A stretch of 64,000 bases of DNA from an uncultured Gammaproteobacteria bacterium (GTDB taxonomy: Bacteria; Pseudomonadota; Gammaproteobacteria; Pseudomonadales; Pseudohongiellaceae), in assembly GCA_913060495.1 (NCBI GenBank), contig CAJXRP010000003.1, positions 124,001 to 188,000 of the forward strand, written 5' to 3'. Positions 8,431-18,555 of this stretch are shown here, piece by piece. Below the pieces are notes generated by a model, which had not been told where the DNA came from, searched no databases, and worked only from the letters and a program-made list of their open reading frames with translations. Both the position numbers and the translations under genes were made by a program. How positions within the stretch are numbered: the stretch's first letter is position 1; every line of letters begins with the position of its first letter.

Positions 8431-10674
8431 GCGTAACTTAACGCTTAGATCTGAAAACGCAGTATTAAAGGTATTGTCCTGATCCCAGTCCTGAAGATTG
8501 TAATTCAGGACGATGAAAGCTTCCTGTCCTGCTTTGGGAACCCACTGTAGGCGAGTGTTAATTCCTATCTCTTCGGAGATGTTGTCGTATTGCAGCAGGC
8601 TGATCCAATAAAGGTTGGGTGAAAATGCCACTTGAGTATTCACGCTGCTGAGGCGTGTTGTGAAATCTCCCTGCGGAAGCTCGATGTCGTTCCAATCGTA
8701 GCGCATAGTCATTGAGAAGTAGCGCGACTGATTCCAGGTAAAGCTGCTGTTGATGTTGACGCGCTCGCCATTAAAGAAGTCACCTGTTCGATAGTTCACG
8801 CTACCGGAAAATTCTCGCTGCCCTGCTGTGCTAAAGCCAACTTGGGTCTCGCCGAAGTTGTAGTTTCCTGGCTGGATATAAACTTCGTTACCAGTCTGAC
8901 GAAATATCGCGAAAGCATTGCGTACCACTTCTTTGCTTTCGAAATGGTTCAGCGTCAGAGCATCTCGCGATGTGGTTTCTAGCTCAAGCAGTCGATAGTT
9001 AATTACTTCGGTTTGTAGGCCGCCGTCGATTACATCAATGCGTTGCATGTCGATGCCGCCGAATGCTGTCTGAAAGATGCCGCTCTCGAAGAAGTGTGTG
9101 TAGCCAATATCGGCGGTGTAATCTTCGATGTTGGATCGATTCACAAAGCCCATTGCAGGATTGAAGTTATCTTCTACAACCTTATAGCCAATGCGTGTGC
9201 GGAATCCATCGCTGGACGGGTAAGCGAGGCCGAAACCATAAGAGGCATCGTCACCGTTTAGTCCCGGTGTGTCGGACTGTTGAAAAAACACGTTGCCCTG
9301 TAAGCGACGACCATTGCTAAGTTGGTTGTTAATGTATTGAAAGTCAGCGCCGGCAACGCTGTTGCCTAGATCGGAGGTTGGATCACCATCGGTATAGATG
9401 AAACCAATGCGCGAATCATCCAGAACATTGGCTGAGATACGCGTAATTAATAGTTCCGATGCATCAACTCCGGCATTCTCGTCCTGCTTGATGGCGAGTG
9501 CGCCGATGTTGAATCTGCCAACGCGGCCACTTATGCGACCACCATAGTTGATGTCGACTGGACTGCCATCGGCTGCAAGGCCTAGCTTGCGTGAGAAATA
9601 GGGCCGCGCGTTCTCGCGGCTTCCGCCGGTGGATGCACTGTTGCCGCCGGCCATGTTGCTAATGCCGCCGAACTGAAATAGGTCGGAATCGTTGTTGAAG
9701 AAATCCCTTCTCTCGGGAAAGAACAGATTAAAACGACCAAGGTTCACCTGTCGGTTATCAACCTCGGCAGCTGAGAAATCTGTATTGATGGTAAGCGCTG
9801 CATTCAGAGAAGGCGTAAGTCGGTAGAAAGCATCCAGCGATGGTTCATAGTTCTGCTCGCTGCCTGATGGGTTGAATTCTCGCTGACGAATCGCCGCGAA
9901 GCTCGGCACGATGTCGAGGCCAACGCCCTGATCCATACCTTCCATGCCGCTCATCTCTCCCATGATGGTGGGGTTAAACGTACGGTCTAGCGATACCCAA
10001 GTTATCTCTTCGTTGCGGCGACGAATGCCGCGACCAAAATTAAAGCCCCAGGTATCCAAGTTTGGATCGAAGGGCAATGACTTGAAAGGGATTTCGACTT
10101 CTGCGATCCAGCTATTGCCATCGACGCTGGTGGCGGCTTCCCAGATCGTATTCCAGTCGAGGGTAAATCGAAACGGCGTAGTATAAAGAGAGTCGTGACG
10201 TGCGGCATTCAGATTGGTTTCGAAGCGATAGCCAGCTCTGCCCTGATTAAACGGATCGAGAATAATGACCAAGCGATCGTCGAATGGCATGCCCTGTCCA
10301 TGGCGTAGTGTAGGTGCCGCTATCTGCTCGGGTTCGCTATCGAACATGCGCGCACCAACATACAGCGCATCGGTTGTATAGATTACGTAAAGTTCAGTTT
10401 TCTCCGATGGCTCGGCATGATCGCCAGGGCGGCTTTGATGGAAGTCAGTAATGAGCTCTGCTTCTTCCCATACGGCATCGTCTAGTTTCCCATCCATTAG
10501 CGGCGCCGAATCTACTCGAGTGGCTCGAAGGCTCTTCGCTTCGACCTGTTGTTCTTCCACGGCGTTCTGCGCCCAAACGGTGTTTGCGCTCAAGCTAAGA
10601 GCGACGATTGCGGGGACAAAAAAGACAGTTTTCTGGGACGGAGATAAGAAACGTAGCAAAACAAGTAACCTCAT
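8413..10674 (-). CDS. DUF5916 domain-containing protein with N-terminal CBM9-like domain (outer-membrane beta-barrel-like)
   Basis: LRATRVDSAPLMDGKLDDAVWEEAELITDFHQSRPGDHAEPSEKTELYVIYTTDALYVGARMFD; start moved to MRLLVLLRF... to give a signal peptide (ORF track runs to 10746). Confidence 0.85.
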   Translation of the reverse strand: MRLLVLLRFLSPSQKTVFFVPAIVALSLSANTVWAQNAVEEQQVEAKSLRATRVDSAPLMDGKLDDAVWEEAELITDFHQSRPGDHAEPSEKTELYVIYTTDALYVGARMFDSEPEQIAAPTLRHGQGMPFDDRLVIILDPFNQGRAGYRFETNLNAARHDSLYTTPFRFTLDWNTIWEAATSVDGNSWIAEVEIPFKSLPFDPNLDTWGFNFGRGIRRRNEEITWVSLDRTFNPTIMGEMSGMEGMDQGVGLDIVPSFAAIRQREFNPSGSEQNYEPSLDAFYRLTPSLNAALTINTDFSAAEVDNRQVNLGRFNLFFPERRDFFNNDSDLFQFGGISNMAGGNSASTGGSRENARPYFSRKLGLAADGSPVDINYGGRISGRVGRFNIGALAIKQDENAGVDASELLITRISANVLDDSRIGFIYTDGDPTSDLGNSVAGADFQYINNQLSNGRRLQGNVFFQQSDTPGLNGDDASYGFGLAYPSSDGFRTRIGYKVVEDNFNPAMGFVNRSNIEDYTADIGYTHFFESGIFQTAFGGIDMQRIDVIDGGLQTEVINYRLLELETTSRDALTLNHFESKEVVRNAFAIFRQTGNEVYIQPGNYNFGETQVGFSTAGQREFSGSVNYRTGDFFNGERVNINSSFTWNQSRYFSMTMRYDWNDIELPQGDFTTRLSSVNTQVAFSPNLYWISLLQYDNISEEIGINTRLQWVPKAGQEAFIVLNYNLQDWDQDNTFNTAFSDLSVKLRYTIRY

Positions 10675-10927
10675 ACGGCTGGGGAACCAAAATAAGCGGC
10701 GGATTCTAGCAATCACGGGGCCTGTAGATAAGAAGCTGACACACAAAGTTTCAAATCTCTGCGCTGTAGGCGTAGCAATGCCGTGCGCAGCACGGCCGCT
10801 GGTAGCTGTTTTTCTGTGCAGCGTTTACCCTTTCAAATCACTGGACAATAGCCCGCAGGGGAGATACCTTCTGTGGGTTCTACAAGTTCTATCTACAATA
10901 ATTCAGTGCCCCGCACGGGAGAGAAAA

Positions 10928-12088
10928 ATGATAAGAAAGTCCCTTTTTAATTTAACGCTCGCAGCAGCGCTCGCATTTCTTGCCAGCTCAGCTAGCGTAT
11001 TTGCCCAAGACTTTGAGTCGGTAATGCCGTTCAAGGTTGGAACATTTGCCATCGATGGTATTCCGACGGTCGGCCTAGTCGTACAGAACGACGAACTGAT
11101 CGTCGATCTTGCGGCAGCGAACCGGGCTCTAGAGCTAATACCTCGCTATGCCACGGTAGCCATACCCGCAGATATGATTGGCCTAATCTCAGCCTATGAG
11201 TACGGTCTTAAGTACAGAGTCTACGAGATTGTGAACCATCTCGTAGACGAGGATATGCTAAATGGCAATCTGCCAAACTACGTGCATCCGGTAGGCGACG
11301 TAGACATCATGGCGCCGATTCAGTACCCAAGTAAACTCATGAACGCGGCTGTAAATTTTTACACTCACGCTTGTGAAGGCTGTAATGATGATGAGCAAGC
11401 CGCTCAGACTCGCGAGCGTCAAGTAAATCGTGGCGTTCCTTATCTTTTCCTGAAGCCTACGCGCGGTGCAATCATCGGTGACGGTGATGACATCCTCATG
11501 CCTTACGGCCGTGACCGCATTGAGTGGGAAGTCGAGATGGCTATCGTATTCGGCCGCTCCGGCAAATACGTTTCCGCTGACCGCGCCTATGATCATGTGT
11601 TTGGTTACATGGTAGCGATGGATATCTCTGACCGCGGCGGTCGTCCACCTGGTGGCTACGGCTCCGGTTCAGACTGGTTCGTTGGCAAAGGTCACGACAC
11701 GTTTGCGCCACACGGTCCTTGGATCGTGCCGAAGGAATTCTACGGCGATCCTATGGAGCGCTTGCATCAGACTCTAGTTATTGACGGTGTGACCGTTCAA
11801 GAAGCTCGAGCTGGCGACATGATTCATAATATCCCTGAGCTAATCGAGTATGCCTCCTCGCTGATCACTATCTTCCCAGGTGATGTTCTGCAAAGCGGAA
11901 CGTCTGGTGGAACGGGCGCGGGCCGGGTTGAGCGCGCGACTGGTTCCGGCTATCTTGTCGATGGCGAGCAAATTCAGGCTAGCATCGAGGGAATCGGTAC
12001 GCTGCATCACACGGTTAGACTTGAGACTAGTGTTCCGGATGATTTGTCTGGTTCGCAGTTGCCGCCAGTAAGGTCGTATAGAAACTAA
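10928..12088 (+). CDS. Fumarylacetoacetate hydrolase family protein with signal peptide
   Basis: ATG at 10928 preceded by GGGAGAG SD; signal peptide MIRKSLFNLTLAAALAFLASSASVFAQ; FAH motifs (FLKPTRGAI, EWEVEMAIVFGR, VFGYMVAMDISDRG, GDVLQSGTSGGTGAG). Confidence 0.85.
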   Translation: MIRKSLFNLTLAAALAFLASSASVFAQDFESVMPFKVGTFAIDGIPTVGLVVQNDELIVDLAAANRALELIPRYATVAIPADMIGLISAYEYGLKYRVYEIVNHLVDEDMLNGNLPNYVHPVGDVDIMAPIQYPSKLMNAAVNFYTHACEGCNDDEQAAQTRERQVNRGVPYLFLKPTRGAIIGDGDDILMPYGRDRIEWEVEMAIVFGRSGKYVSADRAYDHVFGYMVAMDISDRGGRPPGGYGSGSDWFVGKGHDTFAPHGPWIVPKEFYGDPMERLHQTLVIDGVTVQEARAGDMIHNIPELIEYASSLITIFPGDVLQSGTSGGTGAGRVERATGSGYLVDGEQIQASIEGIGTLHHTVRLETSVPDDLSGSQLPPVRSYRN

Positions 12089-12131
12089 TCAGTAGCACAA
12101 TCCAAGTACTCTTGAGTGCTTGAGAGGTGGA

Positions 12132-12175
12132 GAAGAGCGGATTTCATTTGTGAAAATGAAACCGCTCTTTTTTTT
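12132..12175 (+). terminator. Rho-independent terminator of the FAH-family gene
   Basis: AAGAGCGGATTTCATTT...AAATGAAACCGCTCTT followed by a T-tract. Confidence 0.85.
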
Positions 12176-12210
12176 GCTTCGAGGTACTGCCGACTAGTGA
12201 ATGGCTGGCG

Positions 12211-12957
12211 CTAACTTTGTTTTCGAGACTCTACTCCCAAGTTTGATTCAATCCAGCATTTTGCGAATGACAGGAAATTCTTTGCGGGAAATAATTCAGC
12301 TTCAGCGCTGCCGATTCTACCGATGTTGGCGTCACCGCTTTTCAGGTAGTCGAGCAGAATCCTAGGGAAATAATCGCCTTCTTTCCATTCTGCGATGCCG
12401 TCACTATCGTCGAGGCTCTCTATCCACTGCTCCCCGCTATCTGCTCTTTCGTAGCGTAGAGATACTCGACGCTTATTCGGTACGTCTGCAAGATATTCAG
12501 CTAGGTGCGTCAGTGTGACAGTATCAACATCCGCTCCCAGCCGAAGTACAGCTCCGTTCATTTCGACTAAGCGCTCTAAAACCGATCCAGGTCCGTGGTA
12601 GTCATGTAGTGGAATTGGATTCAGTAAGAACTCGGCTTGCGGGCCGTGTGCCGCATAGCGCGCTGCGGCGTGATCGTTCACGTGCACGTCTTCACGTTCG
12701 CGGAAGAGCTCAGGCACAACTCCCATGTCTTCTTCAGCTTCGCTGGTAAGTGCGTCGAAAGGTTCGTCATCATCGGCACCAAGCACCATCACCAGATTTC
12801 CTTGCGCTCCAAGAGTTTGAAGAAGGGCATCGATCAAAGCATCTGCACCCCCTTCGATCTTTCCTACTTTGCGCATGCTGGTGTGAACCATCACTGCAGA
12901 GTATTTCTGCAATCCTAGGTTCTTGAGCTGTTCGATGATGTTTTCTTTCTTATTCAT
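12211..12957 (-). CDS. AAC(3) family N-acetyltransferase (Antibiotic_NAT-like)
   Basis: VMVHTSMRKVGKIEGGADALIDALLQTLGAQGNLVM and LLNPIPLHDYHGPGSVLERLVEMNGAVLRLGADVDTVTLTHLAEYLA. Confidence 0.8.
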   Translation of the reverse strand: MNKKENIIEQLKNLGLQKYSAVMVHTSMRKVGKIEGGADALIDALLQTLGAQGNLVMVLGADDDEPFDALTSEAEEDMGVVPELFREREDVHVNDHAAARYAAHGPQAEFLLNPIPLHDYHGPGSVLERLVEMNGAVLRLGADVDTVTLTHLAEYLADVPNKRRVSLRYERADSGEQWIESLDDSDGIAEWKEGDYFPRILLDYLKSGDANIGRIGSAEAELFPAKNFLSFAKCWIESNLGVESRKQS

Positions 12958-13178
12958 ATTGAAATCGCCAGTAGAGAGTTGTTAGCGAGCCATTCAGTTT
13001 GCCGAACCGAGTAGGAAGAATAGTTAGGATTAGCGTGAAAATATAGCGTTGCAAGACCGCAACCGCTAGCTCTATGCAAAATTAGAGGCACAGTGATAGT
13101 CTTAATCAAATTGTGCGCAAGCTACTACAAGGTGTTTTCTCCAGAAGAATAGCCTGAATCAAGGCTGAGGTAATTGAA

Positions 13179-15632
13179 ATGGTATCGTTAAATTATTCAC
13201 TAGAACCCCTAAGCTTCATTCATAGAATATATAGCAGGGCAGCATTTGTTCTTGTGCTCTTTATACCTTCCGTCATCGTAATTGCACAGGATTTGCCTTC
13301 AATAGAAGATGCCGTTGCCAACACCACTCAAATGGAAGGATATTTCAATCTCTACTGGGAAGAGTCCAGCGGGAAAATGTTCTGGGAGATCGACAAGCTA
13401 GATACAGAGTTCCTCTATCAGATATCGATGGGCTCTGGTTTGGGTTCTAATCCGGTGGGTATCGACCGTGGCCAGCTGCGCGGAACCTATGTATTAGCCG
13501 CGAAGCGCGTTGGGCCGAAAGTTCTATTGGTGCAACCCAACTACCGATACCGAGCTTCGAGTGACAATGTCTTGGAGAGGCAGTCAGTAGAGGATGCGTT
13601 TGCACCCTCGGTGCATTGGGGCTTCGATGTCGTAGCACAGAGCGGCGATAGCGTCTTGGTCGATGCGTCAGAATTTTTTCTGCGTGATGCTCGTAATGTC
13701 ACAGGAGCCATAGCAAATCGAGATCAAGGCAACTACACCTTAGATAAGAGCCGTAGTGCATTCTATTTGGAGAATACTAAGACTTTTCCAGAGAATATTG
13801 AAATTGAGTCGATGCTCACTTTTACTAGTAATAATCCTGGACGCTTAGTCAATGGAGTTGCAGCTACTGGCAGTGCGATTACTCTGCGTCAGCATCACTC
13901 CCTGGTTAAGTTGCCAGATGATAACTTCAAAGTCAGGATTGCAGACCCAAGAATTGGGACTAATGGACCTACTATTCAAGATTACAGCACGGCGATAGGC
14001 GAAGACCTACAGGTGCGCCTTGTAGCGAAGCATAGATTGGAGAAAAAGGATCCGAATGCTGCGCGCTCGGAAGCGATTAAACCGATTGTCTACTATGTCG
14101 ACTCAGGCACTCCAGAACCAATCAAGAGCGCGCTGATAGAAGGAACCAGTTGGTGGAATCAGGCCTATGAGGCGGCGGGTTTCATCGATGCCTTTCAGGT
14201 AAGGGAATTGCCAGCAGGTGTCGACGGACAGGATGTTCGTTACAACATGATTCACTGGACTCATAGGCGAACCCGAGGCTACTCCTATGGTGGTTCAGTT
14301 ATGGATCCGCGTACCGGCGAAATCATCAAGGGCAATGTAAACCTAGGCAGCTTGCGTCTTAGGCAAGATTATCTTCACGGTCAGGGGCTCATCCCCGGCT
14401 TTGACTATTTGGAGGCCGTAGCAGATAACAACTCGGTTTCGGTAGACATGGCGCTAGACAGAGTGCGCCAACTCGCCGCCCATGAGGTGGGTCACACGCT
14501 GGGCTACCCACACAACTACCTCAGCAGTTCCTATGATAGAGAGAGTGTTATGGACTATCCGGCACCTCTGGTTGAAATCACAGAGGACGGGCAGATAGAC
14601 CTTTCGAATGCATACGTCCAAAGAATCGGCGAGTATGACAAGTTGGCAATTCGTTATTCCTATGAGCAGTTTCCTGCTGGCGCAGATGAGGCGGAAGAGT
14701 TAGCGAAGATAGTTCAGGAGAGTTTAGATCGTGGATTGTTGTTCATGGCGCATAACAATAATAATTTTATAGGGGCCGGCCACCAATTTGCGGGAGTTTG
14801 GGATAACGGGTCGAATCTAGTTGACCATTTGAAACATGAGATAGAAGTGCGCCGTATAGGATTAGAGAATTTTGGACCTGCCTTGATTCGCAATGGCGAA
14901 CCACTCTCCACACTTGAATACGTGCTTCTACCTCTCTATATGCATCATCGCTTCCAGCTAAATTCGGCGGCGCAAAGTATAGGTGGTGCTGACTATAAGA
15001 ATACAGTCAGAGGCGATGGACAAATTCCATTCGCCATTATTGATGCTGAAGAACAAAGAGATGCATTGGAAACGGTGCTCTCGACTTTGTCCGTAGACTT
15101 TCTGGCATTGCCGCAAGATATTCTCGAGATGATCCCGCCTTCTGCGTATCGCTACACGCAAGGTGAGCCGTTTCCAGGCCGTACAGGATTGCTGTTTGAT
15201 GCGCTTGGCGCGGCGGAAGGTTCGGCCAGCTTGTCGGTTAAGCAAATCTTACATCCCGCACGCATGGCAAGGCTGGTTGCTTATGGCAGCATGGGTGACT
15301 ACCCGGACCTAGAAGAAGTGATAGACCGTTTGTTGGATGTCACATGGAGTGCGGGATCGCCTGACACGGATTACCAGAGGCAGCTTCTACACGTGGTGCA
15401 GCGCGTTACAGTGGATGAGATGATGGTCCAAGCAGCTAGTGTCGACAGCTCTGGAGAAGTGAAGGCGGTACTCACTGACCGTTTGAGTAAGTTGGCGAAC
15501 CAAATGGAAAGACGGAGAAATGCTAGCGCACATCAGAGTACTGTTGCGGCAGATATTCGTCGCTGGCAGCAACGGCCAGAGAATTCTATGCCAGCGCCTG
15601 CTTTACGATTGCCTCCAGGCGATCCGATCTAG
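13179..15632 (+). CDS. Secreted zinc-dependent metalloprotease (DUF5117/DUF4953-type)
   Basis: Signal peptide; zincin motif HEVGHTLGYPHN; DYHG/MDYPAP region typical of this family. Confidence 0.87.
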   Translation: MVSLNYSLEPLSFIHRIYSRAAFVLVLFIPSVIVIAQDLPSIEDAVANTTQMEGYFNLYWEESSGKMFWEIDKLDTEFLYQISMGSGLGSNPVGIDRGQLRGTYVLAAKRVGPKVLLVQPNYRYRASSDNVLERQSVEDAFAPSVHWGFDVVAQSGDSVLVDASEFFLRDARNVTGAIANRDQGNYTLDKSRSAFYLENTKTFPENIEIESMLTFTSNNPGRLVNGVAATGSAITLRQHHSLVKLPDDNFKVRIADPRIGTNGPTIQDYSTAIGEDLQVRLVAKHRLEKKDPNAARSEAIKPIVYYVDSGTPEPIKSALIEGTSWWNQAYEAAGFIDAFQVRELPAGVDGQDVRYNMIHWTHRRTRGYSYGGSVMDPRTGEIIKGNVNLGSLRLRQDYLHGQGLIPGFDYLEAVADNNSVSVDMALDRVRQLAAHEVGHTLGYPHNYLSSSYDRESVMDYPAPLVEITEDGQIDLSNAYVQRIGEYDKLAIRYSYEQFPAGADEAEELAKIVQESLDRGLLFMAHNNNNFIGAGHQFAGVWDNGSNLVDHLKHEIEVRRIGLENFGPALIRNGEPLSTLEYVLLPLYMHHRFQLNSAAQSIGGADYKNTVRGDGQIPFAIIDAEEQRDALETVLSTLSVDFLALPQDILEMIPPSAYRYTQGEPFPGRTGLLFDALGAAEGSASLSVKQILHPARMARLVAYGSMGDYPDLEEVIDRLLDVTWSAGSPDTDYQRQLLHVVQRVTVDEMMVQAASVDSSGEVKAVLTDRLSKLANQMERRRNASAHQSTVAADIRRWQQRPENSMPAPALRLPPGDPI

Positions 15633-15665
15633 ATATGACAATAGCTACATACAAATTTATAGGGG

Positions 15666-17204
15666 TTGCCCATGCTTAGAAAATTGAATTTGAGCGTGCT
15701 GCAAAGTAGGAAGATGTTCGCAGTGTGTTTCGCTACTCTAATTTTGACCGGCGTTGCTGGGAATAGCTGCGCGGCGGATATTGAATTCACTCCTGTGCAA
15801 ACCGATATGTTCTCGGATCCCCTGGGCCAATCCAATGCCTGGGGTGACTATGACAACGATGGCGATTTGGATCTTGCAGTTGTCTTTCTGAACGGTCCGC
15901 TGCGGCTCTACGAAAATCGAGGGCGCGATGGCTTTGTGGATGTTGGTGCTTCAGTAAACCTAATAACTAATCCGGGAAACGCCCGCGCAGTAGCCTGGGG
16001 CGACTACGACAACGATGGTGATCTTGATATGTATATCGCCTATGCCGATGGAGTAAATCCCAATGTGCTAATGGAGAATCAAATCAGCAATCACTCCAAG
16101 CCTAGCCAGAAATTATTTGTTGATGTTGGTGAGGAGAAGGGCGTGAGCTTCATAGGAGCAACACGGCAGCTTAACTTCGTAGACTATGACGCCGATGGTG
16201 ATTTGGATTTGCATGTGGCATTGCGTACATCCACGAATCGTCTGTTTCAGAATAATGAGGGAAATTTTACCAATGTGGCACGTGAGATAGGATTCTATGA
16301 GCCACGGAGAACGGTTGGTGCCTGTTGGTTCGATATGGATAGAGATGGTGACTTAGATGCCTTCACGACCAATCAAAGCGGAGATCGTGATGGGATGTAC
16401 AAGTATGAGGATGGGCGCTTTAGCGACGTGGCCATGGAGTTAAACATCGATCAGGCGCGTAGGCCACTTATCGACGGTGGAGTAGGCTGCGCTATTACCG
16501 ATTTTGATGCCGACGGAGATTTGGATTTGTATGTGGCGGAATACGGCGATGATTCGCTGTATCAAAATAATGGAGATGGAACGTTCACTGATGTTGCCCC
16601 GCAGATGGGCGTAGCGACACACGATCATATCGTCACCGGCGTGTGGGGCGATGTGAATAACGACGGTCTTCCAGACCTCTACATAGTGGGTTATGTAAAT
16701 GGTAAGCCTGGAACGGCAGACTATCTTTACATTAACAAGGGCGATCATTTCGAGAATCAGATTCCCGATAACGTAATGGCGAATGATACCGACCATGGTG
16801 TTCAGTTCGCGGACTATGATCAAGATGGTGATCTGGATCTCTCTCTCGCTGCCAACGACCCAAGTGGTTCTCACTATTTGTTTCGTAATGATCTAATGGG
16901 CAACAGCAATCAGTCTATTCAAGTGTTGGTTCTGAACGAAGAGGGACATCAGGTGATGGCAGGCTCTGAAGTGCGTATATTTAGTGCGGGTAGCGACGAT
17001 CTATTGGGTACGCGATTAGTGGATACGGGTAGTGGTTATAATTCCCAGAATTCGAAGCCAGTGCACATTGCGACTCTTGACTCTGAAGTAGTAGACATTG
17101 AAGTGACAACGATGTCTTCAAGCGGGCGCAGACTAACTTACTTTCGCGGTGTTGAGCTTAGTACTCTTGCGAACAAACCATTTCAGGCGCGAATCCCACG
17201 TTAA
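15666..17204 (+). CDS. Secreted FG-GAP/VCBS repeat (integrin-alpha-like) protein
   Basis: Signal peptide; repeated DYDNDGDLDL-type Ca-binding motifs. Confidence 0.88.
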   Translation: MPMLRKLNLSVLQSRKMFAVCFATLILTGVAGNSCAADIEFTPVQTDMFSDPLGQSNAWGDYDNDGDLDLAVVFLNGPLRLYENRGRDGFVDVGASVNLITNPGNARAVAWGDYDNDGDLDMYIAYADGVNPNVLMENQISNHSKPSQKLFVDVGEEKGVSFIGATRQLNFVDYDADGDLDLHVALRTSTNRLFQNNEGNFTNVAREIGFYEPRRTVGACWFDMDRDGDLDAFTTNQSGDRDGMYKYEDGRFSDVAMELNIDQARRPLIDGGVGCAITDFDADGDLDLYVAEYGDDSLYQNNGDGTFTDVAPQMGVATHDHIVTGVWGDVNNDGLPDLYIVGYVNGKPGTADYLYINKGDHFENQIPDNVMANDTDHGVQFADYDQDGDLDLSLAANDPSGSHYLFRNDLMGNSNQSIQVLVLNEEGHQVMAGSEVRIFSAGSDDLLGTRLVDTGSGYNSQNSKPVHIATLDSEVVDIEVTTMSSSGRRLTYFRGVELSTLANKPFQARIPR

Positions 17205-17236
17205 TTGATCTGTAGAGTTGCTAACGCTGCAAAGAA

Positions 17237-17273
17237 AACGACGGCTACGCAGGGCTGCGCGTAAGCCGTCGTT
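17237..17273 (-). terminator. Hairpin terminator, likely for the peroxiredoxin gene
   Basis: AACGACGGC(T)TACGC stem; on the minus strand followed by TTTTCTTT. Confidence 0.65.
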
Positions 17274-17308
17274 CAGCTAGCAGAGGCCGAAAACCCCACT
17301 TCAGGACA

Positions 17309-17857
17309 TTAGATTGACTTCAAATGTTGCAACATAGTGTCGGCACCGCTACAAACAAACGGGTCTTCTGGACAGTTGTCCATCTTGCCGTCTTCTTCGA
17401 ATAGAGCGCTAACTTCGCCATTCTCGACCAGCATTGAGTAGCGCCACGAGCGAGCTCCAAAGCCCAAGTTTTCTTTCTTCACCAGCATTCCCATCTCGCG
17501 GGTAAAGTCAGCATTGCCGTCAGGCAGCATCTTGACGTTCTTGACGTCTAGTTGCTTCGCCCATTGAAACATTGAGAAGGCATCGTTAACGCTAACACAG
17601 TAAACCTCATCTATACCCAATTCTTTCAATTCGTCGTAGTGCTTCTCGTAGCCAGGTAGGTGAGTGCTGCTGCAGGTGGGCGTGAATGCGCCGGGCAGGG
17701 CAACGATGATTACACGCTTGTCCTTGAAAATATCGGAGCTGGTAACGTCCTTCCAGACGAATGGGTTCTCGCCTTCCACGGATTCATCTCGTACGCGGGT
17801 CTTAAAAGTCACGTCTGGGATATGTGTTACTTGATTGTTGCTTGACTGATTTTCCAT
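17309..17857 (-). CDS. Peroxiredoxin (Prx5/AhpE-like)
   Basis: KRVIIVALPGAFTPTCSSTHLPGYEKHYDELKELGIDEVYCVSVNDAFSMFQWAK. Confidence 0.9.
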   Translation of the reverse strand: MENQSSNNQVTHIPDVTFKTRVRDESVEGENPFVWKDVTSSDIFKDKRVIIVALPGAFTPTCSSTHLPGYEKHYDELKELGIDEVYCVSVNDAFSMFQWAKQLDVKNVKMLPDGNADFTREMGMLVKKENLGFGARSWRYSMLVENGEVSALFEEDGKMDNCPEDPFVCSGADTMLQHLKSI

Positions 17858-18016
17858 GTTGTCCTCTTCGTGGAAATGGGTAGTTATGATTGAGTAAAGA
17901 TACGCCGGATATAGCTATAGGTAAAACAACTTGTTTCGATCACTATTATTGGAAAAAGCGATCATATAAATACGCGGAGCTTGGGCAGGGGGCATACCGG
18001 GGCGTGCTTTAGGTGC

Positions 18017-18373
18017 TCAGAGTCTTTCGAGAATTGAGACCAATTCCTCTATGGTAGCGGGCAGTCGTGGCTCGAGTAGTTCTGCCTTGGCTAGCGTGTA
18101 GCGATTCTGAATATTCTCTAGAGTGTTTGCATTACGCGTTCCGCGGTAAGTCTCAATATACATACCTATTTCAACTCTAAATGTACTGCGGCGTACAACG
18201 ACAGTCTGCTGCCTTGCGCCCAGCGCGCTGCGCAAAGCGATTATCGCCGCATCCTGAAGTGCGCCATCTTGTTCTAAGCTTTCAGCCAGGCCGGCTTGCG
18301 CATAGAGAGGGTGTGGTGCCCATAGAAGCAGTAACAATAGGAATAGAAGGTTTTTTCTAGATGTGTTGAACAT
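18017..18373 (-). CDS. Small secreted hypothetical protein
   Basis: 118 aa with clear signal peptide (LLFLLLLLLWAPHPLYAQA). Confidence 0.55.
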   Translation of the reverse strand: MFNTSRKNLLFLLLLLLWAPHPLYAQAGLAESLEQDGALQDAAIIALRSALGARQQTVVVRRSTFRVEIGMYIETYRGTRNANTLENIQNRYTLAKAELLEPRLPATIEELVSILERL

Positions 18374-18555
18374 GCATAAAGGTTACTCCGAAGCTTGCTC
18401 AGACTCTATAGATAAAATGGGAGGCAGTTGAGAGGGCATCCACTGCTCCAAAGGATGCTCAGCTGCCTAGTGCCAGCGGCTTTCGTTCATCCCTAATCGA
18501 TGTTGCATAGTCGCGCAGAGAGTGACTATGATGCTTTGAATTCCACGATCGTAGG

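Noticed and set aside
10451-10927. 5' extension of the FAH-family ORF in the track
   Set aside because: Overlaps the DUF5916 gene on the other strand and lacks sensible protein features; the ATG at 10928 has an SD and signal peptide.
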